DNA of 50,777 bases from JALORV01 sp035498175. Its GTDB lineage: Bacteria > Pseudomonadota > Gammaproteobacteria > Burkholderiales > Burkholderiaceae_F. The stretch is from assembly GCA_035498175.1 (NCBI GenBank), contig DATKAJ010000045.1, forward strand, positions 1 to 50,777, in the 5' to 3' direction. Below, piece after piece: positions 15,767 through 26,801 of this stretch. Each line of letters begins with the position of its first letter. Position 1 is the first letter of the stretch. The translations under genes and the position numbers were made by a program. The notes beneath the pieces were generated by a model. That model made no database searches. It was not told where the DNA came from and was given only the letters and a program-made list of their open reading frames with translations.

Positions 15767-16377
15767 TGCTCGGCATCGACGATTTCGGAGCCTTCGTGGC
15801 CGCAGTGCTCATCTTTCTGATGCTGCCCGGCCCAGGCACGCTCGCACTGCTTACCGCAACAGGCAAGGGCGGATTTCGCGCCGGAGCGGCGGCCACTTTC
15901 GGACTGATCGTCGGCGACCAGATGCTGCTCTGGCTGGCGGTGGCCGGCATCGCGGCGATGCTGCAGGCCCATCCGCTGCTGTTCCGCGGACTGCAGTACG
16001 CGGGCGCCGCATACCTCGCTTTCCTCGGCCTGAAGTTGCTCCTCGGCGCACCGACGTCAACGCCGCCGCCCGCTGCCTCGCATTCCGGCGGCTATCTGCG
16101 GCAGGCGCTGCTGATCACGCTGCTCAATCCGAAGGCGATCGTGTTCTACATGGCCTTCTTTCCGCTGTTCATCCACCCGCAGACGCAGCAGGGCATCGTC
16201 ACCTTTGCGGCGATGGCTGCGACGATAGCGGCGATGACACTGGCGTACTGCCTCACGCTGGTCGCGTGCGCGCACGCCGTGACAGAACGGCTGAGGGCGC
16301 ATCGCCGCCTGGTCCGGGCGGCCGAGAGACTTGCGGGGGTAGCGCTGGTGGCCTTCGGAGCGCGACTGGCGCAATGA
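15766..16377 (+). CDS. LysE/RhtB family amino-acid exporter
   Basis: A 203-residue membrane protein with five to six hydrophobic helices. The family signature is visible: P-G-P-G-T-L near the N-terminus, G-x-x-x-G-D-Q in helix 2, A-G-A-A-Y-L-A-F-L-G-L-K-L-L in the middle, and L-L-N-P-K-A-I-V-F-Y before helix 4. Members export amino acids and related small molecules. Its ATG shares one base with the rsmG stop (TGATG), so it belongs to the mnmG operon. The substrate is unknown. A 79-base gap without a gene separates it from parA. Confidence 0.93.
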   Translation: MLGIDDFGAFVAAVLIFLMLPGPGTLALLTATGKGGFRAGAAATFGLIVGDQMLLWLAVAGIAAMLQAHPLLFRGLQYAGAAYLAFLGLKLLLGAPTSTPPPAASHSGGYLRQALLITLLNPKAIVFYMAFFPLFIHPQTQQGIVTFAAMAATIAAMTLAYCLTLVACAHAVTERLRAHRRLVRAAERLAGVALVAFGARLAQ

Positions 16378-16456
16378 AAGCCGTGGCGCGTGCGGCACTC
16401 GAGCGCCGCAATCCGGGTGCGCGACAGCGCGCGATCGCCGTGCAGAGAGCGGCCTG

Positions 16457-17227
16457 ATGGCGCGCATCTTCTGCGTCGCGAACCAGAAGGGTGGCGTCGG
16501 CAAGACGACGACGGCGGTAAACCTCGCTGCCGGAATCGCAGCGCACGGGCCGCGCGTGCTGCTGGTCGATCTCGACCCGCAGGGAAACGCGACGATGGGC
16601 AGCGGGGTCGACAAGCGTTCTTTGAGCGCCTCGGTGTACCAGGTGCTGGTGGGTCTCGCCGATGTGGCCACAGCGCGTCAGACTGCGACGCCGGGCGGCT
16701 ACGACGTTCTCGGAGCCAACCGCGAACTCGCCGGCGCCGAGATCGAGCTGGTCGAGTTCGAAGGGCGCGAGACGCGTCTCAAGCAGGCGCTCGCCGCGAT
16801 CGAGTCCGACTACGACTTCATCCTGATCGACTGTCCACCGTCACTGTCGCTGCTGACGCTCAACGGGCTCTGCGCGGCGCACGGCGTGATCATCCCGATG
16901 CAGTGCGAGTACTTCGCGCTCGAAGGGCTCGCGGATCTCGTCAACACGATCAAGCGCGTCGCGGCGAACCTGAACCCCGAGCTGCGCATCATCGGTCTGC
17001 TGCGCGTGATGTACGACCCGCGCATGACCCTGCAGCAGCAGGTCTCCGAGCAGCTCGTCGAGAAGTTCGGCGACAAGGTCTTTTCTACGATCATCCCGCG
17101 CAACGTCCGGCTTGCGGAGGCGCCGAGCTACGGCATGCCGGGCGTGTCCTACGACCGGGCCTCGAAGGGCGCCCAGGCTTACGTCGCCTTTGGCGCCGAG
17201 ATGATCGACCGGATCCAGACGCTCTGA
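16457..17227 (+). CDS. parA: Chromosome partitioning ATPase ParA (Soj)
   Basis: A 256-residue deviant-Walker ATPase. K-G-G-V-G-K-T-T (residues 11-18) has both the signature lysine K11 and the P-loop lysine K16; L-V-D-L-D-P-Q-G-N and D-C-P-P-S-L-S follow in order. It binds DNA in the ATP state and moves ParB-parS complexes, partitioning the newly replicated origin. There is no N-terminal DNA-binding extension, so it is the chromosomal type. The matching parS sites lie 3.4 kb upstream and parB is two genes downstream. Confidence 0.97.
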   Translation: MARIFCVANQKGGVGKTTTAVNLAAGIAAHGPRVLLVDLDPQGNATMGSGVDKRSLSASVYQVLVGLADVATARQTATPGGYDVLGANRELAGAEIELVEFEGRETRLKQALAAIESDYDFILIDCPPSLSLLTLNGLCAAHGVIIPMQCEYFALEGLADLVNTIKRVAANLNPELRIIGLLRVMYDPRMTLQQQVSEQLVEKFGDKVFSTIIPRNVRLAEAPSYGMPGVSYDRASKGAQAYVAFGAEMIDRIQTL

Positions 17228-18033
17228 TGTTCGATCCCACCGGCCTGCAGGTGAATCTCGTCCGCCGCGAGGATGCACTGGCTGCGCGGGTCGAGGACGC
17301 CGGACTCACCAGCTCGCAGCCGCCGCAGCAGACGATCTACGACGGCTGGCTGCTGCGCTACTCACCGGGCAAGGCCAAGCGCGCACGATCGGTCAACGCG
17401 GTGGGCGCAGGCCGCCTGCCGCTCGACGAGAAGATCGCGCATGTTGACGCGTTCTATAGCTCACACGGACTGCCGAGCCTGTATCGAATAACGCCGTTCA
17501 CCGAACCGCCGGCTCTCGACCGCGCGCTGCAAGACGCCGGGTATGCCGCGTTCGACGAATCCCGCGTGATGACGGCCGAGTTGTCGCCGGCCGTGCATCC
17601 GAGCGATCCGCGTCGTCCCCTGCGGCAGCTCGGTGCCTCGGAGTTCGCGGGCATCGCCGGCGAACTGCGTGGCTCCGGTGCCGCCACGGTCGCCGCCGAG
17701 CGGCAGCGGATCGCCGGCATCGCGCTGCCGTCGCATTTTCTGGTCGCCGATGACGGTGATCGTGCCGTGGCGTGCGGCAGCATCGTGATCGACGGCGGGT
17801 TTGCCGGGATATTCAACATGGTCACTGCGGAGCAGCTGCGTGGCCGCGGATACGCCAGCGCGATCGTCAGCGAACTGCTGCGCCTTGCGGCGCAGGCTGG
17901 TGCGCGCCTTGCGTATCTGCAGGTCGACGCCGCCAACGCGGCGGCGCGTCGCGTCTATGCGAGGTTTGGTTTCGCCGATCGCTACGCCTACTGGTACCGC
18001 ATGCAACAGCGCGATGGAAGGGCGGCAGAATGA
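17227..18033 (+). CDS. GNAT family N-acetyltransferase inserted between parA and parB
   Basis: A 268-residue protein whose C-terminal half is a GNAT domain. The acetyl-CoA loop is Q-L-R-G-R-G-Y-A-S-A near residue 205, followed by L-Q-V-D-A-A-N-A-A-A-R-R-V-Y-A-R-F-G-F. The N-terminal half (T-I-Y-D-G-W-L-L-R-Y) matches a two-domain GNAT group. The ATG overlaps the parA stop by one base (TGATG), and the stop overlaps the parB start (ATGA), so all three are translationally coupled. Whether it acts on ParA, ParB or an unrelated substrate cannot be told; such insertions can be passengers. Confidence 0.88.
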   Translation: MFDPTGLQVNLVRREDALAARVEDAGLTSSQPPQQTIYDGWLLRYSPGKAKRARSVNAVGAGRLPLDEKIAHVDAFYSSHGLPSLYRITPFTEPPALDRALQDAGYAAFDESRVMTAELSPAVHPSDPRRPLRQLGASEFAGIAGELRGSGAATVAAERQRIAGIALPSHFLVADDGDRAVACGSIVIDGGFAGIFNMVTAEQLRGRGYASAIVSELLRLAAQAGARLAYLQVDAANAAARRVYARFGFADRYAYWYRMQQRDGRAAE

Positions 18034-18881
18034 TCAAGCGACCCAAGGGCCTCGGCCGGGGACTCGACGCGCTGCTGGGCGGCGACACAGCAGCGCCGTC
18101 GTCGGCACCGGCAACGCTGCCCGTCGGCCGGCTGCGTCCCGGCAAGTATCAGCCCCGCACGAAGATGGATCCGCAGGCGCTCACGGAGCTCGCGGATTCA
18201 ATCCGGGCACAGGGCATCATGCAGCCGATCCTCGTGCGGCCGGTCGACGCGGGCCAGTACGAGATCATCGCTGGCGAGCGGCGCTTTCGCGCCGCCCAGA
18301 TCGCCGGGCTGGATGAAGTCCCGGTCCTGGTCAGGCCGGTGCCGGATACGGCGGCCCTGGCGATGGCGCTGATCGAGAACATTCAGCGCGAAGACCTGAA
18401 TCCGCTCGAGGAAGCACAGGGCGTGCATCGCCTGATCCGCGAGTTCGACTTCACGCATGAGCAGGCAGCGGAGGCAATCGGGCGTTCGCGCAGCGCGACC
18501 ACCAACCTGCTGCGACTGCTTAACCTGTCAGCCCCGGTGCAGGAACTGCTGCTCGGTGGACAGATCGATATGGGTCACGCACGGGCGCTGCTGGGCACTG
18601 ACGCTGCCACGCAGGTGCAACTCGCGCATCGCATCGTCGCGCGCGGCCTGTCGGTGCGCGAGGCCGAAACGCTGGTCGCGCATCGTGGCCAGACTCCTGC
18701 CCGACGCAAGGCCGCGGCTGCGCGGAGCCGTGACGTTGTCCGCCTTGAAGAGGAACTGTCCGACTCGCTCGGCGCGACCGTACGCCTGGCAATGAAAGCC
18801 AAGGGCGGCGGCCGCCTGATCATCGAGTTCGCCAACCTCGACCAGCTCGACGGCATCGTCGCCCGCGTGCGGGGCGAGTAG
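18030..18881 (+). CDS. parB: Chromosome partitioning protein ParB (Spo0J)
   Basis: A 283-residue ParB. It starts with the K-G-L-G-R-G-L-D-A-L-L peptide that contacts ParA. The CTP-binding N-domain shows Q-P-R, G-E-R-R-F-R-A-A and E-N-I-Q-R-E-D-L-N-P. The helix-turn-helix that reads parS spans roughly F-T-H-E-Q-A-A-E-A-I-G-R-S. A C-terminal dimerisation segment ends the protein. It loads at parS and slides as a CTP clamp; the two sites at 13084-13117 are its obvious local targets. The start lies in an ATGA overlap with the GNAT gene. Confidence 0.97.
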   Translation: MIKRPKGLGRGLDALLGGDTAAPSSAPATLPVGRLRPGKYQPRTKMDPQALTELADSIRAQGIMQPILVRPVDAGQYEIIAGERRFRAAQIAGLDEVPVLVRPVPDTAALAMALIENIQREDLNPLEEAQGVHRLIREFDFTHEQAAEAIGRSRSATTNLLRLLNLSAPVQELLLGGQIDMGHARALLGTDAATQVQLAHRIVARGLSVREAETLVAHRGQTPARRKAAAARSRDVVRLEEELSDSLGATVRLAMKAKGGGRLIIEFANLDQLDGIVARVRGE

Positions 18882-18915
18882 CGTGTTTCGGCGCATGGCG
18901 CGTCGCAACACAAAT

Positions 18916-18945
18916 TTGACCCCGGGTCGCCGCCCCTCGTAGAAT
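18916..18945 (+). promoter_or_regulatory. Sigma-70-type promoter of the ATP synthase operon
   Basis: A TTGACC -35 box (18916-18921) and a TAGAAT -10 box (18940-18945) are separated by 18 bases. They sit in the parB-atpI gap, 60 bases before the atpI start, and are the best promoter match in the window. Confidence 0.65.
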
Positions 18946-19004
18946 CTCACGGTTTTGGCGAATACGAATTCAAGATCCCGCTGCAGGACGCTCGGAGCGG
19001 CACC

Positions 19005-19343
19005 GTGTTCCGGATCGTCCTGCTGCAGATACTCGCTACCGCTGCCATATCGCTGCTGAGCGGACTGGTTGGGGGGACGCCGGCGGCAGTATCTGCGTTG
19101 TTGGGTGGCGCAGCCTGCTTCATACCGAACGGCCTGTTCGCGCTGAAGCTCGCTGCGGCGAGCCGCCGACCGCAAGGCACGGATGCGGCGGTGTTCTTGA
19201 TCGGCGAATTCGTCAAGGTCATCTCCACCGTGGCGCTTCTTGTCCTGGTCGTGGTGACCTACAAGAACCTGGTGTGGCTGTCGATGCTGGCGTCCATCAT
19301 CGTCGTGCTCAAGAGCTACGTACTCGCGCTGCTGATCAGATAA
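19005..19343 (+). CDS. atpI: ATP synthase operon protein AtpI
   Basis: A 112-residue protein with four hydrophobic helices, the usual AtpI size. It starts at GTG with GGAGCGG just upstream. The segment G-G-A-A-C-F-I-P-N-G-L-F-A is typical. AtpI helps c-ring assembly or ion supply and is not needed for the enzyme itself. It is the first gene after the operon promoter, 16 bases ahead of atpB. Confidence 0.93.
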   Translation: MFRIVLLQILATAAISLLSGLVGGTPAAVSALLGGAACFIPNGLFALKLAAASRRPQGTDAAVFLIGEFVKVISTVALLVLVVVTYKNLVWLSMLASIIVVLKSYVLALLIR

Positions 19344-19359
19344 GGACGGGTCTCTCAAC

Positions 19360-20331
19360 ATGGCTGCCTCGGGCCACGCTCCCACCGCCACCGAATACAT
19401 CGTCCATCACCTGACGCACCGGTCGACGGCCAAGCAGACGTCGATCATCGACTTCACCGTGTTCAACATCGACACGATCGTCTTCTCGATCGCGATGATG
19501 TGCCTGGTCCTGTTTCTGCTCTGGCTGGCGGCGCGCAAGGTCACGTCCGGCGTGCCGGGCAGGTTCCAGGCGGCGGTTGAAACGCTGGTCGAACTGGTCG
19601 AAGAACAGAGCAAGTCGATCGTCCATGGTGACCGCACCTTCATCGCGCCGCTCGCGCTGACGGTGTTTTTGTGGATCATCCTGATGAACGCGATCGACCT
19701 GATCCCGGTGGAACTGCTCCCATGGATCGCGCACAACATATTCCATGTTGAATATCTGCGGCCGTTGCCCACCGCCGATCTCAACGGCACTCTCGGCATG
19801 TCGCTCAGCGTGCTTCTGCTGATGATCTACTACGGCATCAAGATCAAGGGCGCAGGCGGCTGGGTGCATGAACTGTTCACGGCACCCTTCGGAGCCAACC
19901 CGTTCCTCTGGCCCTTCAACTTCCTGCTCAATCTGATCGAGTACGCGGCCAAGGCCGTTTCGCTCGGCATGCGACTGTTTGGCAACATGTACGCGGGCGA
20001 GCTGCTGTTCTTCCTGATCGCGCTGCTCGGCGGGACCTGGGGTGCAGAAAAAAGCGCGACGAGCGCCTTCGCCTGGGCCCTGGTCCTCGGCGCCTATCTG
20101 CTCGGTCTGCTCTGGCTTGCGACCACCGGCCGCGGCAAGCAGGCGCTGGTGCTGCTCGTGGTGGGCGCGCTGGTCTTCTGGATCGTCCAGCCGAGTTTCT
20201 TCCTCGCGATCGGCCACGCGCTTGCGGGCGTCGCGTGGCTGCTGTTCCACATCCTGATCGTGCTGCTGCAGGCGTTCATCTTCATGATGCTGACGCTCGT
20301 CTACATCGGGCAGGCACACGAGGCCCATTGA
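19360..20331 (+). CDS. atpB: F1Fo ATP synthase subunit a, with an inserted membrane hairpin
   Basis: A 323-residue subunit a, the stator half of the proton channel. The essential arginine is R205 in S-L-G-M-R-L-F-G-N-M-Y-A-G-E, the half-channel Glu is E214, and the last helix has F-H-I-L-I-V-L-L-Q-A-F-I-F (H297, Q304). Compared with the recalled E. coli protein the R-to-H distance is 92 residues instead of 35. Compared with recalled Burkholderia proteins there are about 45 extra residues at roughly 237-281. The extra piece contains two hydrophobic segments (about 236-255 and 261-283) joined by a basic T-T-G-R-G-K-Q turn, inserted between the two channel-forming helices aH5 and aH6. The frame is intact throughout, so this is not a pseudogene. 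Confidence 0.96.
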   Translation: MAASGHAPTATEYIVHHLTHRSTAKQTSIIDFTVFNIDTIVFSIAMMCLVLFLLWLAARKVTSGVPGRFQAAVETLVELVEEQSKSIVHGDRTFIAPLALTVFLWIILMNAIDLIPVELLPWIAHNIFHVEYLRPLPTADLNGTLGMSLSVLLLMIYYGIKIKGAGGWVHELFTAPFGANPFLWPFNFLLNLIEYAAKAVSLGMRLFGNMYAGELLFFLIALLGGTWGAEKSATSAFAWALVLGAYLLGLLWLATTGRGKQALVLLVVGALVFWIVQPSFFLAIGHALAGVAWLLFHILIVLLQAFIFMMLTLVYIGQAHEAH

Positions 20332-20374
20332 TTACCTCTTTTCGGCCATTACCTTTGTTATTGAGGAGCACTGA

Positions 20375-20620
<246 letters not shown>

Positions 20621-20659
20621 GCGCCGAACGCTCCGGACCAAGACTGAAGTGGTCGGCGC
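20621..20659 (+). promoter_or_regulatory. Intercistronic stem-loop between atpE and atpF
   Basis: An inverted repeat GCGCCGA (20621-20627) / TCGGCGC (20653-20659) starts right after the atpE stop; an alternative inner stem GACCA/TGGTC shares its 3' arm. No T-run follows. It may stabilise atpE mRNA, since c subunits are needed in about ten copies per enzyme; this role is inferred. Confidence 0.5.
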
Positions 20660-20698
20660 GCCGCTAGGCGCTGTCGGCATTTTCCAGGTTGAAAGTCT

Positions 20699-21169
20699 AT
20701 GAACATCAACGCCACGCTGTTCGTCCAGATGGTGGTGTTCTTCATCGGCGCGTGGGTCACGATGAAGTTCATCTGGCCGCCGCTGATCCGCGCGCTCGAC
20801 GAGCGCCAGAAGAAGATCGCCGATGGCCTCGCCGCGGCTGACCGCGGCAACCGCAGCCTCGAAGAGGCGCAGAAAAAGATCGCTCAGCTCGATGCCGACG
20901 CGCGCGCTCGCTCTCAGGCCCTTATGGGCGAGACCGAGAAGCGCGCGCAGGCGGTGATCGAAGAAGCCAAGGTCCAGGCCAAGGCCGAAGGCGATCGGCT
21001 GATCGCCGCGGCGAAGGCGGATGCGGAGCAGGAAGTGGTGCGTGCGAAGGATTCGCTACGCGACCAGGTCGCCGTGCTCGCAGTCGCCGGTGCCGAGCAG
21101 ATCCTCAAGCGCGAGGTGAACGCCCAGGTCCACGCCGAGCTGTTGAACCAGCTAAAGGCGAGGCTGTAG
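20699..21169 (+). CDS. atpF: F1Fo ATP synthase subunit b
   Basis: A 156-residue stator stalk protein, standard length. A single N-terminal membrane helix (about residues 5-26) is followed by a long, charged, Ala/Glu/Lys/Arg-rich helix that forms the right-handed coiled-coil dimer linking subunit a to F1. The segment A-D-R-G-N-R-S-L-E-E-A-Q and the C-terminal G-A-E-Q-I-L-K-R-E-V are typical of the betaproteobacterial protein. The next gene starts after 2 bases. Confidence 0.96.
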   Translation: MNINATLFVQMVVFFIGAWVTMKFIWPPLIRALDERQKKIADGLAAADRGNRSLEEAQKKIAQLDADARARSQALMGETEKRAQAVIEEAKVQAKAEGDRLIAAAKADAEQEVVRAKDSLRDQVAVLAVAGAEQILKREVNAQVHAELLNQLKARL

Positions 21170-21171
21170 CC

Positions 21172-21714
21172 ATGGCCGAGCTCTCGACCGTCGCCCGGCC
21201 GTATGCCGAAGCTCTGTTCGCGGTGGCCCGCGGCTCGGGCGAGAAACTCGACGGCTGGCTCGCTGCCGTCGAGGATCTCGCCGCGCTGATGGCACACCCG
21301 CAGGTGGCCGAGGTGGTCAGCGACCCGAACCTCGACCATGCCCAGGTCTTCGGCCTTCTGACCGGCATGATGAAGGTATCGCTGCCGGCCGCCGGCGCCA
21401 ACTTCCTCAAGCTGCTGATCGAGAATCAGCGCCTCGCAGTGCTGCCCGAGGTCGCTCTACAGTTCCGTCAGCTGAAGAACCGGGCTGAAGGCGTGGCCGA
21501 CTGCGTGATCGAATCGGCGTTCCCGCTGAGCGACGCCCAGGTGACCGAACTGCTGGCCGCGCTGGCGAAAAAGTTCGGCCAGACGCTCAAGCCGGAGGTC
21601 CGCATCAATCCGGATCTTATCGGCGGCGTCCGCGCGACGGTCGGCGATCAGGTTCTCGACAGTTCGGTGCGCTCGCGCCTCACAGACATGCAGACGGCGC
21701 TGACCGCCGCCTGA
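21172..21714 (+). CDS. atpH: F1Fo ATP synthase subunit delta
   Basis: A 180-residue subunit that clamps the top of F1 to the b stalk. The N-terminal A-R-P-Y-A-E-A-L-F and the C-terminal N-P-D-L-I-G-G-V-R-A-T-V-G-D segments are diagnostic. The length is normal. It sits between atpF and atpA, as in all proteobacterial operons. Confidence 0.96.
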   Translation: MAELSTVARPYAEALFAVARGSGEKLDGWLAAVEDLAALMAHPQVAEVVSDPNLDHAQVFGLLTGMMKVSLPAAGANFLKLLIENQRLAVLPEVALQFRQLKNRAEGVADCVIESAFPLSDAQVTELLAALAKKFGQTLKPEVRINPDLIGGVRATVGDQVLDSSVRSRLTDMQTALTAA

Positions 21715-21732
21715 AATCTTCGGAGTTGAACC

Positions 21733-23274
<1,542 letters not shown>

Positions 23275-23294
23275 TTTTCCTGTAGTTGGAATGA

Positions 23295-23391
23295 GTTCGA
23301 GCGCCGGGCCGTTCGCAAGCTCGAACACCTAACTGGAGTCGGAGGGATGCATGTGCGGCGCGGGGCGCCGCGTACATCCCGGCGAATGTGA
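23295..23391 (+). promoter_or_regulatory. Structured leader with possible 14-codon mini-ORF ahead of atpG
   Basis: Two hairpins fill the atpA-atpG gap: an 8-bp perfect stem GTTCGAGC/GCTCGAAC (23295-23326), and a compound stem at 23344-23380 built from GGGATG/CATCCC and GCGGCGC/GCGCCGC. A GGAG at 23335-23338 is well placed for an ATG at 23347, which opens a 14-codon Arg-rich frame ending in TGA at 23389-23391, two bases before the atpG ATG. Ribosomes on it would melt the second hairpin and arrive at the atpG start, which lacks a good ribosome binding site of its own. Translation of the mini-ORF is inference. Confidence 0.45.
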
Positions 23392-23393
23392 AC

Positions 23394-24275
23394 ATGGCTG
23401 GTACCAAAGAAATCCGCCTGAAGATCAAGAGCATTCAGAACACTCGCAAGATCACCAAGGCGATGGAGATGGTCGCGGCCTCCAAGATGCGCAAGGCGCA
23501 GGACCGGATGCGCCAGTTCCGGCCGTACGGCGACAAGATCCGCAACATCGTGGCGCATCTGGCGCTGGCCAATCCCGAGTACCGGCCGCCGTTCCTGCAG
23601 AAGCGCGAGTCGATGCACGGCGTCGGCATCATTCTGGTGACGACCGACAAGGGGTTGTGCGGCGGGCTCAACACCAATGTCCAGCGTGCGGTTCTGGGCC
23701 GCATCAAGGAACTCGATTCTCAGGGCGTCAAGGTGCACACCACCGCGATCGGCAACCGCGGCTTCGGCTTTTTGCAGCGGCTCAATGCCAGCATCATTTC
23801 GCATTACGTGCAGATCGGCGACCGCCCGCACCTGGAAAAACTGATCGGCCCGGTCAAGGCTCTGATCGACATGTACGCCGACGGGCGCATCGACGCGGTG
23901 TACGTGGCCTATTCGCGCTTCATCAACACGATGAAGCAGGAACCGGTGATCGAGCAGTTGTTGCCGCTGTCGTACGAGCATCTGGTGCAGACCGAGGAAG
24001 AAAAGCGCGCGTACTCGTGGGACTACATCTACGAGCCCGACGCGCCGGCCGTGATCGACGCGCTGCTCGTCCGCTACGCCGAGGCGCTGATCTACCAGGC
24101 GGTTGCGGAAAACATGGCGTCCGAGCAGAGCGCGCGCATGGTGGCGATGAAGGCGGCGTCGGACAACGCGAAGAAGCTGATCGAGGAGCTGCAGCTGATC
24201 TACAACAAGACGCGGCAGGCCGGCATCACGAAAGAGATCTCAGAGATAGTGGGCGGCGCCGCTGCGGTGTCGTGA
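23394..24275 (+). CDS. atpG: F1Fo ATP synthase subunit gamma
   Basis: A 293-residue central rotor shaft. The N-terminal I-R-L-K-I-K-S-I-Q-N-T-R-K-I-T-K-A-M-E-M coiled coil and the C-terminal A-T/S-D-N-A-K-K-L-I-E-E-L region with Y-N-K-T-R-Q-A-x-I-T-K-E-I are classic. T-T-D-K-G-L-C-G-G-L-N is present in the Rossmann-like core. The start ATG at 23394 is preferred over an in-frame GTG at 23388 because it gives the usual M-A-G-T-K-E-I N-terminus. The start region has no clear ribosome binding site; see the upstream leader. Confidence 0.97.
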   Translation: MAGTKEIRLKIKSIQNTRKITKAMEMVAASKMRKAQDRMRQFRPYGDKIRNIVAHLALANPEYRPPFLQKRESMHGVGIILVTTDKGLCGGLNTNVQRAVLGRIKELDSQGVKVHTTAIGNRGFGFLQRLNASIISHYVQIGDRPHLEKLIGPVKALIDMYADGRIDAVYVAYSRFINTMKQEPVIEQLLPLSYEHLVQTEEEKRAYSWDYIYEPDAPAVIDALLVRYAEALIYQAVAENMASEQSARMVAMKAASDNAKKLIEELQLIYNKTRQAGITKEISEIVGGAAAVS

Positions 24276-24312
24276 TCGCAACCGAATTGACGAGAAGAAC
24301 TGAGGAAATGCT

Positions 24313-25815
<1,503 letters not shown>

Positions 25816-25843
25816 GCGCCGTCGTCCTGAGGAAGGAACCATC

Positions 25844-26263
25844 ATGGCCACAACGATCCAGGTCGACGTCGTCAGCGCCGAGGAATCGATCTTCGCCGGC
25901 GAGGCGGAGTTCGTGGCGCTGCCCGGCGAGGCCGGCGAACTCGGCATCTACCCGCGCCACACGCCGCTGATCACCCGCATCAAGCCCGGGGTCGTCCGCA
26001 TCAAGGTGCCGGGCAAGGACGAGCAGGAACAGATCTTCGTCGCCGGCGGCATCCTGGAGGTGCAGCCGCACGTGGTGACGGTGCTCGCCGACACCGCGAT
26101 CCGCGGCAAGGACCTCGACGAGGCCAAGGCGCGCGAGGCACTGCAGCGGGCCGAAGAAGCGCGCCGCAACGCCAACAGCGATATGGAGATCGCCAAAGCC
26201 GAAGCCGAACTATCATCAATGGCGGCCCAGATCGCGGCCATCCGCAAGATCCGCGGCAGGTAA
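25844..26263 (+). CDS. atpC: F1Fo ATP synthase subunit epsilon
   Basis: A 139-residue subunit with an N-terminal beta-sandwich (V-D-V-V-S-A-E-E-S-I-F-A-G, G-E-L-G-I-Y-P-R-H-T-P-L) and a C-terminal helical hairpin (A-K-A-R-E-A-L-Q-R-A-E) that can inhibit ATP hydrolysis. The ATG at 25844 follows an AGGAAGGAA ribosome binding site; the open frame continues upstream only as a shadow of atpD. It closes the operon, with a terminator 23 bases after its stop. Confidence 0.97.
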   Translation: MATTIQVDVVSAEESIFAGEAEFVALPGEAGELGIYPRHTPLITRIKPGVVRIKVPGKDEQEQIFVAGGILEVQPHVVTVLADTAIRGKDLDEAKAREALQRAEEARRNANSDMEIAKAEAELSSMAAQIAAIRKIRGR

Positions 26264-26285
26264 GCCGTTGGTCTAGCGTGTATCG

Positions 26286-26310
26286 GGGGCAGCCGCGGCT
26301 GCCCCTTTCT
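26286..26310 (+). terminator. Rho-independent terminator of the atp operon
   Basis: A 9-bp stem GGGGCAGCC/GGCTGCCCC with a 2-base nominal loop is followed by TTTCTC. It is very stable, with a short imperfect T-tract. Confidence 0.85.
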
Positions 26311-26345
26311 CATTCTGTTGCCGTAAAACCAAGGGAGGAGCTTTC

Positions 26346-26783
26346 ATGTTCAATGGCAAGGTTTTGGTCGCCACAGACGGCTCCTCGATGTCCGAGCGCG
26401 CTCTGGAGACCGCCGCGCAGCTGGCAGCGCGGATTGGTGCGGTACTGACCGCGGTCACGGTGGTCGAGCCGTATCCGTACTCCGGGGTCGGCGAGTCGAG
26501 TGCAGTGGCGGGCGTCGACCATCAGGCGCAGGTGGGCGCTGAAGCCAGCGCCCGCCTGGCCCGGGCAAGGGAACTGACAGGCAAGGCGGGCGTCGATTGC
26601 CGCACGTCGATGCAGGAGGCGTCGGAGGTGCACCGCGGGATCCTGACCGCGGCGGACCAAACGGGCGCGGGCCTCATTGTGATGGCCTCGCACGGCCGGA
26701 GCGGACTGTCGGCGTTGGTGCTGGGATCGGAGGCCCAGAAGGTGCTAGCGCACAGTGGGGTTCCGGTCTTGATCGTTCGATGA
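26346..26783 (+). CDS. Universal stress protein, UspA family
   Basis: A 145-residue single USP domain. The start V-L-V-A-T-D-G-S and the ATP-binding motif near the C-terminus (S-H-G-R-S-G-L-S-A-L-V-L-G-S, then V-P-V-L-I-V-R) are intact, so it is probably an ATP-binding member. Family members are cytoplasmic proteins induced by starvation and respiratory stress. A GGGAGGAGC ribosome binding site precedes the ATG. It follows the atp terminator and is probably transcribed on its own. Confidence 0.95.
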   Translation: MFNGKVLVATDGSSMSERALETAAQLAARIGAVLTAVTVVEPYPYSGVGESSAVAGVDHQAQVGAEASARLARARELTGKAGVDCRTSMQEASEVHRGILTAADQTGAGLIVMASHGRSGLSALVLGSEAQKVLAHSGVPVLIVR

Positions 26784-26801
26784 AGCGTGGGGAGGTTGGC
26801 C

